NCBI RefSeq assembly: GCF_900102495.1
Contig: NZ_FMVQ01000014.1
Span: forward strand, 1-64,000
DNA from: Nitrosospira sp. Nl5
GTDB lineage: Bacteria; Pseudomonadota; Gammaproteobacteria; Burkholderiales; Nitrosomonadaceae
Direction: 5' to 3'
DNA length: 64,000 bases
The translations under genes were made by a program, and so were the position numbers. Under the pieces are notes generated by a model. That model saw nothing but the letters and a program-made list of their open reading frames with translations. It had not been told where the DNA came from and did no database searches. Below, one piece after another: positions 27,933-36,799 of this stretch (within the stretch, counting starts at the first letter, position 1; each line of letters opens with the position of its first letter).

Positions 27933-29072
27933 TCACCTTAGCCCAACGTTGGAAAAAACGATGGCGAAAATCGCGTCGATAATAATCACGACGGTGATTG
28001 CAGTCACGACCGAGTTTGTGGTGCCTTCACCCAGGCTCTCGGTATTGGATTTGATTCTCAAGCCAAAATGGCAGGAAATTAGCGCTATTACCATGCCGCA
28101 CACCGCGCCCTTCCCCAACCCTAGCCACAAATTGGCAACAGGTACAACGTCCGGAAGCTTGTTCAAGAAAAATTGATAACTTAACCCTAACTGAATTTCG
28201 GCAACAACCATTCCTCCCAGTAATGCGACGGCGCTGGTCCATAGCACCACCAGCGGCATCGCTATCCCCAGCGCAATAACTTTTGGCAGGATCAACCGTT
28301 GACTATGCGGTATTCCCATCACGGTCAGCGCATCCAGTTCCTCGGTTACCCGCATCACTCCCAATTGCGCAGTCATGGAAGAACCCGACCGTCCTGCCAC
28401 CAGTATTGCGGCGAGCATCGGCCCGAGTTCACGAATGATGCTGACGCCAAGGATATTGATGATAAATATGTCGGCGCCAAACATCTGTAGCTGCCTGGAG
28501 GAGAGAAAACTCAGCACCACGCCAATGAGAAATCCCACCAGCGCAGTGATACCCAGCGCTTGCGCGCCCGTACGGTACAGGTTTGCGGAAATCTCCCGCC
28601 ACGGAATGTACGCCGGATGACCGACCAGATATTTTACATCCAGCAACATCTGGCCAATTAATATCACCAGGCCGGTTAAATGTTCCCACAATAGAAAAAC
28701 AGCCTTTCCCAGCACGGCTACCGGCCATAGCATGTCACGTGGAATGGGGGCGGGGGGGACGGGCGCCTCCTTCATGCGATCAAACAGTCTCTCCTGCTCC
28801 GGCCGCAACAACAAATTCGGAGGGCGACGCGAACCCCAGGCTCGCCATAGCAGCACCGCACCGGCATCATCCATTTGGGCAATGCCAGTCAAATCCCACT
28901 GTAGTTCAGGATCCGCGGCATAGGCAACAAGTTCTGCGGACAATGCATGGAGCCGTCGTCCCAAGGCAGTCATCGTGCAATTGCCGCTGAGCATTAAACG
29001 AGGCGTGCCGCTATCGCCGGTTACACGACGTAATACCATCGACGAATTGTTGTTTTGATTCTCCGGAATCAT
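27933..29072 (-). CDS. MlaE-type ABC permease with N-terminal STAS domain
   Basis: A 379-residue permease. Residues about 15-105 form a STAS-like domain (LQWDLTGIAQMDDAGAVLLW), which in other species is the separate protein MlaB; residues about 120-379 are the MlaE membrane domain with five or six helices and the coupling motif SIIRELGPMLAAILVAGRSG and MRVTEELDALTVMG. It is the first gene of the leftward lipid-transport operon. The STAS-permease fusion is common in beta-proteobacteria. Confidence 0.92.
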   Translation of the reverse strand: MIPENQNNNSSMVLRRVTGDSGTPRLMLSGNCTMTALGRRLHALSAELVAYAADPELQWDLTGIAQMDDAGAVLLWRAWGSRRPPNLLLRPEQERLFDRMKEAPVPPAPIPRDMLWPVAVLGKAVFLLWEHLTGLVILIGQMLLDVKYLVGHPAYIPWREISANLYRTGAQALGITALVGFLIGVVLSFLSSRQLQMFGADIFIINILGVSIIRELGPMLAAILVAGRSGSSMTAQLGVMRVTEELDALTVMGIPHSQRLILPKVIALGIAMPLVVLWTSAVALLGGMVVAEIQLGLSYQFFLNKLPDVVPVANLWLGLGKGAVCGMVIALISCHFGLRIKSNTESLGEGTTNSVVTAITVVIIIDAIFAIVFSNVGLR

Positions 29073-29230
29073 GATTGGGTCCGGGTAATATTAACCATAT
29101 GCTAAATATGATAAATACGGTAAATCGAGCGTTCGTAGCCCTTCACCGTTTTCTGCTCTATAGCTTTGTAAAAGTGTCCCGTTCATTTGGACAAGATCCT
29201 TTTGAGCCTTTCGCACGCAGCGATTTCCCG

Positions 29231-29464
29231 CTAGTAGAACTCATTCAATGTTTTCAGGTCAACTTTTCGGCTTGCAGTGTCCGGTTCAACCAGCAGAGAA
29301 CCAGTGAGTTCCCATCTTGAGTGGAGACGTTTCAGGTATCGGAACACCATTTTCGCGCCATCTGTTTTAATTTCCGCCGCCATTATCCCTTGTGGATTAT
29401 GCCTAACACTGAGCATGGTGCTGCCGGTGCCGGAAATACTTACACTATGGAATTTCCTGTTCAA
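29231..29464 (-). CDS. Short hypothetical ORF, uncertain
   Basis: A 77-codon frame whose product (starting MNRKFHSVSISGTGS) has an ordinary amino-acid composition but no family I recognise. There is no clear ribosome-binding site, no signal peptide and no operon partner. It begins about 40 bp from the sigma-54 promoter match, which points the other way. It may be chance or the remnant of a gene. Confidence 0.2.
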   Translation of the reverse strand: MNRKFHSVSISGTGSTMLSVRHNPQGIMAAEIKTDGAKMVFRYLKRLHSRWELTGSLLVEPDTASRKVDLKTLNEFY

Positions 29465-29505
29465 ATAATCTCGATAACCGTCTGTTCCTACATTTCTAAA
29501 AAATA

Positions 29506-29521
29506 TGGCATGGTACTTGCT
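29506..29521 (+). promoter_or_regulatory. Sigma-54 (RpoN) promoter
   Basis: TGGCATG-N4-TTGCT fits the -24/-12 consensus TGGCAYR-N4-TTGCW at every defined position. A GGAG ribosome-binding site and an ATG follow 31-42 bp downstream, the usual arrangement for a transcribed gene. Confidence 0.7.
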
Positions 29522-29562
29522 TTACTTGGTTGGAAAGCTCTACAGGGACATGGAGAACAAAA

Positions 29563-29598
29563 ATGAAAAAGTTGATTGCGGGAGGACGGAACGGTTAG
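29563..29598 (+). pseudogene. Start of a decayed gene behind the sigma-54 promoter
   Basis: An ATG with GGAGAACAAA upstream opens MKKLIAGGRNG and then stops. The Lys-rich start looks like the beginning of a signal peptide. RpoN promoters in this arrangement often drive secreted PEP-CTERM proteins in related bacteria, so this may be such a gene that has been truncated or deleted. A second short frame (29601 onward, 17 codons) follows. A small RNA is an alternative. Confidence 0.35.
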
Positions 29599-29679
29599 CG
29601 ATGGAACTCTGTCAGCGCCGCCCTCAGATTAGGGAACAAAAAATCGAAGGGTAGTGAAAGGACAACAATAATGCAGGGA

Positions 29680-29716
29680 CAATAACAATAATAAAAACAA
29701 TAATAATAACAATAGT
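29680..29716. repeat. A/T-rich low-complexity tract (ACAATAATA-type)
   Basis: A stretch composed almost only of AAT and AAC triplets in variable order, with no coding sense, inside the gene-poor region. Confidence 0.8.
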
Positions 29717-30037
29717 AGAATCAGGGTCAGGGTAATATTCTCAGACATGAAATGTTACTCCGATCCTGATTATTTTTTCCGTAACCTGAATCACGCTGGC
29801 TATAGCTTTCTGGCCAATGCATTGCTGACATGCTCTACGATTGCACCCGCATTCCAGCCTCCCGTCCATGAAATTTCCGCACTTCCGCGGCCAAGGCGCC
29901 CTGGCGGTTGACCTGGCCTCTTCATGGCAACAACGCAAGTGTTTAGCCCGCTATCCCCGTCATAATTTCTTCGCCTGGACGATACCAATCAAGTTGAATT
30001 TGGTCTGGATTGCGCGCCTTCGAAGCGATTTGCGTTA

Positions 30038-30526
30038 TTAATGCTGATGCTGATGCTGATGTTGGTTATGTGAGGGCTGAGCGCCGCCTAGCCTGGCAGG
30101 CCGCTCCTTGATGCGAATCTGATAATCGGCGTGACACGCAACGCACTTTTTCATGGATTCGCTCAATTGCCGTAGTGTATGCTTGGGATCTTTCAAAGAC
30201 TCCGCATCAGCAGCTATTTGATCGAAATCCTTATGTACCGACATGCCAAGATGCATGAATTCCTTCGACAGAACCTCCTTGAGATGATCCTCACCTTTAT
30301 GCGCCATGCTCATGCCAAGCGGACGTGCGTGCTTGGCTACCGCCGCCATATCTTCCCTTAAGAGCGCGTCCAGGATACCCTGCGTTCCTGCCAGAAAGGC
30401 ACGCATTTCCGTGAGTACGTGGTTTCGCTGGATCTCGGTGATGGATAGAACCTGACGTTTATCAATCTCATTCGCCGTCGCAGTCATGGTGATAAAGCTG
30501 AGAACTATGGCAAGAATCTTTTTCAA
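30038..30526 (-). CDS. Periplasmic c-type cytochrome (class II-like) with His-rich tail
   Basis: A 162-residue protein with a signal peptide (MKKILAIVLSFITMTATA), a long helical body and a single C-terminal haem site C128-V-A-C-H132. One haem near the C-terminal end of a helical bundle suggests a cytochrome c'-like (class II) protein. The last ten residues alternate His with Gln/Asn (HNQHQHQHQH), a likely metal-binding tail. It stands alone, with no cytochrome partner beside it, so its redox partner is unknown. Confidence 0.82.
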   Translation of the reverse strand: MKKILAIVLSFITMTATANEIDKRQVLSITEIQRNHVLTEMRAFLAGTQGILDALLREDMAAVAKHARPLGMSMAHKGEDHLKEVLSKEFMHLGMSVHKDFDQIAADAESLKDPKHTLRQLSESMKKCVACHADYQIRIKERPARLGGAQPSHNQHQHQHQH

Positions 30527-30745
30527 ATTAATCTCCCGGGCAAGGTTTTAAAGGTTGGAACTCAGTCTCTCTATCAACACGGGCCATTCAGAGATCTCTC
30601 AATGCCCACGCCCACGCTCAGCAATAGTCAAGTTTGACCCCACTCACCGTGAATTGATTCAAACGAATAGAATCCAAGCGTCAAACTGATAACGTCACAA
30701 CCCACAACTGTCCTAAACTACAACTGGTCATCCTCGAGCCATAAT

Positions 30746-30883
30746 ATGTGGGCCATTTCTACCCTTGCTGATCGCTTTATCGGTTTTATTTCACGCCCGC
30801 CCTGGCTGTTTATATTTCAGAAAAGTGGGAGCTGCTACGATCGTGTGCAGGACGCGGCGAAATCCATGAATGCAGGCACTTGA
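30746..30883 (+). CDS. Possible 45-residue small protein
   Basis: An intact ATG-to-TGA frame of 45 codons with a hydrophobic middle (FIGFISRPPWLFIF) and a soluble tail (YDRVQDAAKSMNAG). It occupies much of the otherwise empty 367-bp gap between the cytochrome and rimO and points toward the rimO 3' end. The ribosome-binding site is weak (GAG only). It may encode a small membrane protein or be chance. Confidence 0.25.
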   Translation: MWAISTLADRFIGFISRPPWLFIFQKSGSCYDRVQDAAKSMNAGT

Positions 30884-30893
30884 GTGGTAAAGG

Positions 30894-32231
30894 TTATGCA
30901 ACCACTATTTTCGACCATAAATCATGGGCGTCGGCACCGGTAATTTCGACTTCGACAAACTCACCGGACTTCAGATTTTTCGCGTGGCTGATATGCACCA
31001 CGCCATCAATCTCGGGGGCGTCGGCAGTGCTCCGGGCGATGGCTTTGTTTTTTTCTATTTCATCCACCAGCACCGTCATGCGCTTGCCGATTTTTCGAGT
31101 AAGGCGTGCGGTGCTGATTCTTTCCTGCACCGCCATGAAGCGGGCACGGCGTTCCTCTTTCACTTCTTCCGCAACGTGATCGGATAGAGTGTTCGCTGCC
31201 GCTCCTGCCACTGGTGAGTAGGCAAAGCAGCCGACGCGGTCCAGTTGCGCTTCCTGGAGAAATTCCAGGAGTTGTTCAAACTCTGCTTCAGTCTCGCCGG
31301 GAAAACCGACGATGAAGGTACTGCGCAGCGTGATATCCGGGCAAATTTCACGCCATTGCTTGATGCGCACCAGATTATTCTCCGAACTGGCGGGGCGCTT
31401 CATCGCTTTTAAAATGCTCGGGCTTGCGTGCTGAAACGGCACGTCCAGATACGGCAGAATTCTTCCCTCCGCCATTAGCGGTATCACTTCATCAACATGC
31501 GGGTACGGATAGACGTAGTGCAGCCGTACCCAAACGCCGAATTCACCCAACGCGCGTACCAGTTCGGTCATACGGGTTTTGAGCGGTCTGCCTTGCCAGA
31601 AACCGGTGCGATATTTCACATCGACGCCATAGGCGCTAGTGTCTTGCGAAATGATGAGCAATTCCCTGACACCGGCGTTGACCAGGTTTTCCGCTTCCTG
31701 CATGACCTGATTGACCGGGCGGCTGATCAGGTCGCCGCGCATGGAGGGGATAATGCAGAAGGTGCAACGGTGATTGCAGCCCTCCGAGATCTTGATATAA
31801 GCATAGTGCCTGGGTGTCAGCCGTATTCCCTGCGGAGGGATCAGGCTGGTAAAGGGGTCATGCGGCTGCGGCAGATGCATGTGTACCGCGGCCATGACTT
31901 CCGGCAAAGCATGCGGACCGGTGACCGCGAGCACCTGGGGATGGGCTTGTTTGACTACGTTGCCGCCGTCCTTGGCGCCAAGGCAGCCGGTGACGATGAC
32001 CTTGCCGTTTTCCGCCAATGCCTCGCCGATGGCATCCAGCGATTCTTCCACGGCGCTGTCAATGAAGCCGCAAGTATTGACGACTACCAGGTCGGCGTCC
32101 TCATAAGAGGGGGAAATGTCGTAGCCTTCGGCACGCAACTGAGTAAGAATTTGCTCGGAATCCACGAGTGCCTTGGGGCAACCGAGCGAGACAAAACCGA
32201 CTTTGGATGATGGGTGTTTGAGAACGGGCAT
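30894..32231 (-). CDS. rimO: Ribosomal protein S12 methylthiotransferase
   Basis: A 445-residue radical SAM enzyme that adds a methylthio group to Asp89 (E. coli numbering) of ribosomal protein S12. It has the N-terminal UPF0004 domain with [12 protein letters not shown] and VNTCGFI, the radical SAM motif [15 protein letters not shown] (about 152), [17 protein letters not shown] and a C-terminal TRAM domain (about 375-440). CPKALVDSE separates RimO from MiaB. It is monocistronic as far as can be seen. Confidence 0.95.
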   Translation of the reverse strand: MPVLKHPSSKVGFVSLGCPKALVDSEQILTQLRAEGYDISPSYEDADLVVVNTCGFIDSAVEESLDAIGEALAENGKVIVTGCLGAKDGGNVVKQAHPQVLAVTGPHALPEVMAAVHMHLPQPHDPFTSLIPPQGIRLTPRHYAYIKISEGCNHRCTFCIIPSMRGDLISRPVNQVMQEAENLVNAGVRELLIISQDTSAYGVDVKYRTGFWQGRPLKTRMTELVRALGEFGVWVRLHYVYPYPHVDEVIPLMAEGRILPYLDVPFQHASPSILKAMKRPASSENNLVRIKQWREICPDITLRSTFIVGFPGETEAEFEQLLEFLQEAQLDRVGCFAYSPVAGAAANTLSDHVAEEVKEERRARFMAVQERISTARLTRKIGKRMTVLVDEIEKNKAIARSTADAPEIDGVVHISHAKNLKSGEFVEVEITGADAHDLWSKIVVA

Positions 32232-32336
32232 GGGATATGAAAATATGGTTAGGGGATGAAAAAATAAATCGGAAGGGAGATACCTTCCGCATATGAAAAC
32301 CGGCTTGGGTTTAACGATTTTGTGCCATCTGAAAAC

Positions 32337-33143
32337 TCACGCCGGGTGTGCGAACAGGCTGCCAGCCAGCCAGATGGAGCTGATGCCCAGGGTGATCAGC
32401 GCGACTTGCTGAATCGTCGCGCCGATTTCAGGGCGCTTGTGGAGGCCCGGAATCAGGTCGGACATTGCCACATAAATCATGCTGGCGGCAGCCAGTCCCA
32501 GCAGTGAGGGGATGAGGTGGTTCATGTCTTGCAACATGAAGTAGGTCAGCAGGCCACCAATCAGCGTTGCAATACTGGACAAGAGATTAAAAAGCAATGC
32601 CTGCCGGCGCGTATAGCCGGAGTTGAGCAGAATCAGAAAATCACCGGCTTCCTGCGGAATTTCATGGGCGATTATAGCGATGGAAGTGACGATGCCCAGT
32701 TGCACATCCGCCATGAATGCCGCGGCAATGAGTATGCCATCGACAAAGTTGTGAAATGTGTCACCCAGCATGATCATCAAGCCGCTGCGGCCATTATCGT
32801 GACTGCTTGGAGCTGCGGCCTCAACCACGGCGACACCATGCAGGGGATCGTGCGCCTCACATTCTTCAACGTGGCAGTGGCGCCACAGAACCAGTTTTTC
32901 CAGGATGAAGAATAACAGGATGCCGAACAGCACTGTGCCGGTCATTTGTGCCGGATTTTTCGAAAGCTCGAGCGCTTCCGGCAGCGCGTTGAGAAAAGCG
33001 GCTCCCAGAAGCGCGCCGATAGCATATGAAATCAGCATTTGTACCCACGAAACACGCGTGTTGAGGGTCAGCGCGGCCGCAAACAGCACGCTTAATGTGC
33101 CGCCAAACAAGGTGGTGACAATGATCCAGCCGAGAATAGACAT
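32337..33143 (-). CDS. ZIP-family divalent metal transporter
   Basis: A 268-residue inner-membrane protein with eight predicted helices. The two signature helices are visible: HNFVDGILIAAAFM (helix 4, H-N-x-x-D-G) and HEIPQEAGDFLILLNSG (helix 5, H-E-x-P-x-E), which form the metal site. A cytoplasmic loop between helices 3 and 4 has a short His/Cys/Glu cluster (WRHCHVEECEAHDPLHG). Zinc or iron uptake is the likely role; the metal is not determined. Confidence 0.9.
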   Translation of the reverse strand: MSILGWIIVTTLFGGTLSVLFAAALTLNTRVSWVQMLISYAIGALLGAAFLNALPEALELSKNPAQMTGTVLFGILLFFILEKLVLWRHCHVEECEAHDPLHGVAVVEAAAPSSHDNGRSGLMIMLGDTFHNFVDGILIAAAFMADVQLGIVTSIAIIAHEIPQEAGDFLILLNSGYTRRQALLFNLLSSIATLIGGLLTYFMLQDMNHLIPSLLGLAAASMIYVAMSDLIPGLHKRPEIGATIQQVALITLGISSIWLAGSLFAHPA

Positions 33144-33425
33144 TAACCCGGATACGGCAATTGGACGCGCTGTAGCGGACTCGCCAAAGAGCTGAAAATC
33201 AGGCGGCGAAAAGAATGGTTTCGGATCACGATGTCAAATTGAAAAATGGGCGGTCAACCACCGGTTTAGGTTTAAACGCGTTTAGAAGAAAATGCGGGAT
33301 TATACGCTCTTGCAGGATGCAAAAAACCAGGTGACAGCGATAAGGCGCTGATAGCGTATATTATAAGATTCTCTCTGGAGGAACTGTGAAACTCAGGATA
33401 CCTCCTATCGGAAGCGTGCCGGATT

Positions 33426-34193
33426 CTACGACAGCTCGTCAGTCAGCCAGATCAATCCTGCCATCCGCCCGGTATTGCCGTCACGGCGGTAGGAAAAAAA
33501 CCGTGCTGGATCACTGAAGGTACACTCGCCCCCACCGTAAATCTCGGCCACGCCGGCTTTCGTCAACCGCTGTCGCGCAAGCAGAAATAGATCGGCGAAC
33601 CATTTGCCGCGATGCGCCTGGTGCGGCATGAAGGCGATAGCGGACTCCTTGTCGCATTCGACAAAGGCCTGCCGCACCTCCTCTCCGACCTCAAAATGGT
33701 GAGGACCGATGGCCGGCCCGAGCCATGCCATGATATGGGTCTTTATATCACCCCGACAGTCTATCTGGCCTATCTCCGATACCGTGCGTTCGATTACTCC
33801 CCCCGCCAATCCGCGCCAGCCCGCATGGATTACGCCGACTATGGTGCCCCCATGGTCGCACAATAGTATCGGCAGGCAGTCGGCGACAAGTACCGCGCAG
33901 ACATTTCCAGCACGTTGGGTGAATGCGGCGTCGGCGTTGCATGGAGCCGTGCAATCATCCCCATCGATTCGGACTGACAGCGTGCCGTGTACCTGTTTCA
34001 GCCATCGAGGCTCGCCTGGCAAGATGCGGCGCAACAGCGCCCGGTTTTGTTTGACGGTTGATGGCTCGTCGCCAACATGGTCGCCCAAATTGAGGCTGGC
34101 GTAAGGCCCGCTGCTGATTCCGCCCTGACGCGTGGTAAACACGGCTTTAACATTGCTGGGTGCGGGCCAGCCGGGAGTGATCCAGTCGTTCAT
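33426..34193 (-). CDS. pgeF: PgeF/YfiH family purine nucleosidase-laccase domain protein
   Basis: A 255-residue protein of the laccase-domain (YfiH) family, now known to act on peptidoglycan biosynthetic errors or purine nucleosides. Motifs are VFTTRQGGISSGPYASLNLGDHVGD at the N terminus, CAVLVADCLPILLCD and HAGWRGLAGGVIERTV, whose Cys and His residues coordinate the metal. The frame is open 104 codons upstream, but the ATG at 34193 overlaps the rluD stop as ATGA and gives the family N terminus, so I used it. It pairs with rluD, as in many proteobacteria. Confidence 0.9.
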   Translation of the reverse strand: MNDWITPGWPAPSNVKAVFTTRQGGISSGPYASLNLGDHVGDEPSTVKQNRALLRRILPGEPRWLKQVHGTLSVRIDGDDCTAPCNADAAFTQRAGNVCAVLVADCLPILLCDHGGTIVGVIHAGWRGLAGGVIERTVSEIGQIDCRGDIKTHIMAWLGPAIGPHHFEVGEEVRQAFVECDKESAIAFMPHQAHRGKWFADLFLLARQRLTKAGVAEIYGGGECTFSDPARFFSYRRDGNTGRMAGLIWLTDELS

Positions 34194-35227
34194 GCTGGCA
34201 AATTGATGGGTAAGTTGCTTTGGTCCCGATGTTGCCGCAGACTTAACAGGAGCCTGTTCATATCCTCGGGCAGCGCCGCTTCCCACATCATTCGCTTCCC
34301 ATGTTGTGGATGAGATAATTCCAGTCTTTGTGCATGCAGTGCTTGCCTTGAGAAGCCGGCAATCAGCGGTTCGCTTCCTTTCGAGGCCTTTTTCGGCTTG
34401 CCTCCATAGACTGGATCGCCTACCAGCGGATGCCCAATGGAGTGCATGTGCACACGAATCTGGTGGGTACGCCCTGTTTCCAGGCTGCATCGGAGCAAGG
34501 TGCACCCATCAAATTTTTCCAGTACCTGGTAGTGGGTACGTGCCTCCTTGCCGCCTACGGTTACCGCCATTTTTGTACGCTGTACCGGGTGCCGCCCAAC
34601 CGGTGCATTCACCCATCCACCAGCCGAAACATCGCCTAGCACCAGCGCCAGATAATCGCGCTTCACACTATGTTTTTGCAGTTGCCGCACCAGGCTGGTT
34701 TGTGCTTCCAGGGTTTTCGCTACGACCAGCAGACCGCTGGTATTTTTATCCAGCCGGTGAACAATGCCCGCGCGAGGGACTCCGCTCAATTGCGGGGCGT
34801 AATGGAGCAGCGCATTCAGCATGGTGCCCTGCCAGTTGCCGCTACCGGGGTGCACAACCAGTCCGGCGGGCTTATTGATGACTATGATCAAATGATCTTC
34901 ATAGACGATATTGAGTGAGATGGCTTCGGGGGCATAAGCGGTCTCGACAGGTTGGCTTTGTGGCCGCCTGACCTGTATCCTTTCCCCACCCCGCAATTTC
35001 TGTTTTGGAATGGCCTCTCCGTTGTCCAGACTTATCCGTTTTTCCAGAATCCATGCTTGCAAGCGGCTTCGGGACCAATCCGGCAGCAGCCACGCAAGAG
35101 CCTGGTCAAGCCGCATGCCAGCGTAGTCCGGGGGAATTGTCAGTTCGATGACGATTTCGGCCGGTTCAGGCAATATAAGCTTTGCGCTATAATGGGAACG
35201 TTCGTTCTTATTTTCCTGTGAATTCAT
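34190..35227 (-). CDS. rluD: 23S rRNA pseudouridine synthase D
   Basis: A 345-residue pseudouridine synthase with an N-terminal S4-like domain (MRLDQALAWLLPDWSRSRLQAWI) and a catalytic RluA-type domain. The latter has HRLDKNTSGLLVVAKT, where Asp is the nucleophile, ETGRTHQIRVHMHSIGHPLVGD and a C-terminal tail. It modifies helix 69 of 23S rRNA. I used the ATG at 35227, but no good ribosome-binding site precedes it, and the bamD promoter candidate lies inside this 5' end, so a shorter start is possible. Its stop overlaps pgeF. Confidence 0.93.
   Translation of the reverse strand: MNSQENKNERSHYSAKLILPEPAEIVIELTIPPDYAGMRLDQALAWLLPDWSRSRLQAWILEKRISLDNGEAIPKQKLRGGERIQVRRPQSQPVETAYAPEAISLNIVYEDHLIIVINKPAGLVVHPGSGNWQGTMLNALLHYAPQLSGVPRAGIVHRLDKNTSGLLVVAKTLEAQTSLVRQLQKHSVKRDYLALVLGDVSAGGWVNAPVGRHPVQRTKMAVTVGGKEARTHYQVLEKFDGCTLLRCSLETGRTHQIRVHMHSIGHPLVGDPVYGGKPKKASKGSEPLIAGFSRQALHAQRLELSHPQHGKRMMWEAALPEDMNRLLLSLRQHRDQSNLPINLPA
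35188..35193 (+). promoter_or_regulatory. TATAAT -10 candidate for bamD
   Basis: A perfect TATAAT lies 35 bp before the bamD ATG, with a weak TTCAGG 17 bp further upstream as a possible -35. It overlaps the 5' end of rluD as annotated from 35227. Confidence 0.35.
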
Positions 35228-35228
35228 T

Positions 35229-36032
35229 ATGTCGCGTAGTTTAGCTTTATTTCTGACGTTGTTGCTATCGGCCTGCGGTCTGCTATCGACCAAGGACGCG
35301 GGAGACCAGAAGAGTTGGTCTGCCAGCAAGTTTTATTCCGAAGCAAAAACGGAGATGAACAGTGGAAATTACTCGGCGGCTATTAAATTATTCGAAGCCC
35401 TCGAAGCGCGTTATCCTTATGGGCGCTATGCGCAGCAGGCGCAGCTTGAAATTGGCTACGCCCATTACAAAGATGGCGAGCAGGCCACGGCTATAGCCGC
35501 TGCCGACCGTTTCATCAAGCTGCATCCGAATCATGCGAACGTGGATTATGCTTATTATCTTAAAGGATTGGCGAATTTTAACGATGACTTGGGGCTGATG
35601 GGTATCGTATCGGAAAAAATTCTCAATCAGGATATGAGCGAGCGCGATCCGAAGGCGTCGCGCGAGTCGTTTGAGAATTTCAGAGAACTGGTCACGCGTT
35701 TTCCCAATAGCAAATACACACCGGATGCGGTGCAGCGCATGAAGCACCTGGTTAATGTGGTCGCGCTGGGCGAGGTGCAGGTAGCGCGCTATTACATGAG
35801 GCGAGGTGGCTATGTCGCGGCCGCCAATCGTGCGCAATATTGCCTGAAGGAATATCCGCAGACCCCGGCTACGGAAGAAGCGCTATTCATCATGATAAAA
35901 GCTTACGACGCACTGGGAATGACCGATTTGCGTGACGATGCCGAACGTGTGATGAGAAAGAATTTCCCCAACAGCCGATTTTTTCCCGACTCGACCGCGG
36001 CGACAGGCGACTCCTGGTGGAAGTTCTGGTAG
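35229..36032 (+). CDS. bamD: Outer-membrane protein assembly lipoprotein BamD
   Basis: A 267-residue lipoprotein with the signal MSRSLALFLTLLLSAC, lipidated at Cys16. It has five TPR-like repeats (YSEAKTEMNSGNYSAAIKLFEALEARYP; QQAQLEIGYAHYKDGEQATA; YAYYLKGLANF) ending in NFPNSRFFPDST. It is part of the BAM complex that inserts beta-barrel proteins. The start codon lies 1 bp from that of the divergent rluD gene. Length and motifs are typical. Confidence 0.94.
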   Translation: MSRSLALFLTLLLSACGLLSTKDAGDQKSWSASKFYSEAKTEMNSGNYSAAIKLFEALEARYPYGRYAQQAQLEIGYAHYKDGEQATAIAAADRFIKLHPNHANVDYAYYLKGLANFNDDLGLMGIVSEKILNQDMSERDPKASRESFENFRELVTRFPNSKYTPDAVQRMKHLVNVVALGEVQVARYYMRRGGYVAAANRAQYCLKEYPQTPATEEALFIMIKAYDALGMTDLRDDAERVMRKNFPNSRFFPDSTAATGDSWWKFW

Positions 36033-36111
36033 CACAGTCCTTCCAACTCTCAAAGTCTGCGCTTAGCCAGTCATGCTTCACTTTCGATTCTTCAAGACCA
36101 GCCTGTCCGCA

Positions 36112-36624
36112 TCAGGCAATTTCAGGATTTAGATTCGTGATTGAGCGTTCGCCGTTTTCCCTGATGGATTGCTCGCGCCCCGTTTCTTCCCGCAAGCGGA
36201 TTGCCATCACATCGCATTTGGCATGATGCAGCACGCTATTTGCTGTGGATCCCAGCAATAAAGCGAGACCGTGACGTCCATGTGAGCCAACAATAATTAA
36301 ATCGATATGCTCCCGCTCGGCAATCCGGACGATTTCCTCTTCAGGCACTCCCCAGACCATCCATCGGCAAGATGCGTCGACGCCCAACCGATTACCGATT
36401 TGCATGAAGCTGGATTTCTCTTTCTCCAGCAATTCATATGATGAAACTTCATGAAGGGGAATGATCGTGCCATAGGCTGTATCCGGCATCGGGATATCGT
36501 CCAGCACGTGGATAATGCTCAATTTTGCATGAAAAATGTCTGCCAGATGCTTTGCTTTTCGTATGACCTGATCGTCATGTTCCGAAACATCAACGGCCAG
36601 TAAAATATGTTGATAGCTATCCAT
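36112..36624 (-). CDS. Universal stress protein
   Basis: A 170-residue UspA-fold protein. It starts MDSYQHILLAVDVSEHD, has AKHLADIFHAKLSIIHVLDD and ends with the ATP-binding pattern G-x2-G-x9-GS (GSHGRHGLALLLGSTANSVL). The frame runs 21 codons further upstream, but the family N terminus and a GGAAGAAAG site before the ATG at 36624 support this start. It is likely a cytoplasmic, ATP-binding stress-response protein; the signal is not known. Confidence 0.87.
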   Translation of the reverse strand: MDSYQHILLAVDVSEHDDQVIRKAKHLADIFHAKLSIIHVLDDIPMPDTAYGTIIPLHEVSSYELLEKEKSSFMQIGNRLGVDASCRWMVWGVPEEEIVRIAEREHIDLIIVGSHGRHGLALLLGSTANSVLHHAKCDVMAIRLREETGREQSIRENGERSITNLNPEIA

Positions 36625-36799
36625 GATTTCTTTCTTCCCGATGATAAGTATCCTCAGGCGGCAGGGAATCAGGACGGCCGCTGGCATCCTGTCCGGATTG
36701 AAAGGAAATAGGAAATAAGAAATCGACGCTAAAGCGCGCAGTCACTTTTTCGCTTTGATTCTTTAGGTTCGAAGACCCGAGTACGATTAATGTAGCGTT

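Larger units (their letters stand above)
29073..30037. other. 965-bp region without a convincing gene
   Basis: No protein here has a recognisable family. It holds a sigma-54 promoter match (29506-29521) followed by a very short frame, an A/T-rich low-complexity stretch (29680-29716) and several short ORFs on both strands that do not look convincing. It probably includes gene remnants. Confidence 0.6.

Noticed and set aside
29073-30037. Complete insertion sequence
   Set aside because: No transposase motif and no terminal inverted repeats were found; remnants only.
31497-32210. 237-codon frame on the plus strand
   Set aside because: Antisense to rimO; no features of a protein.
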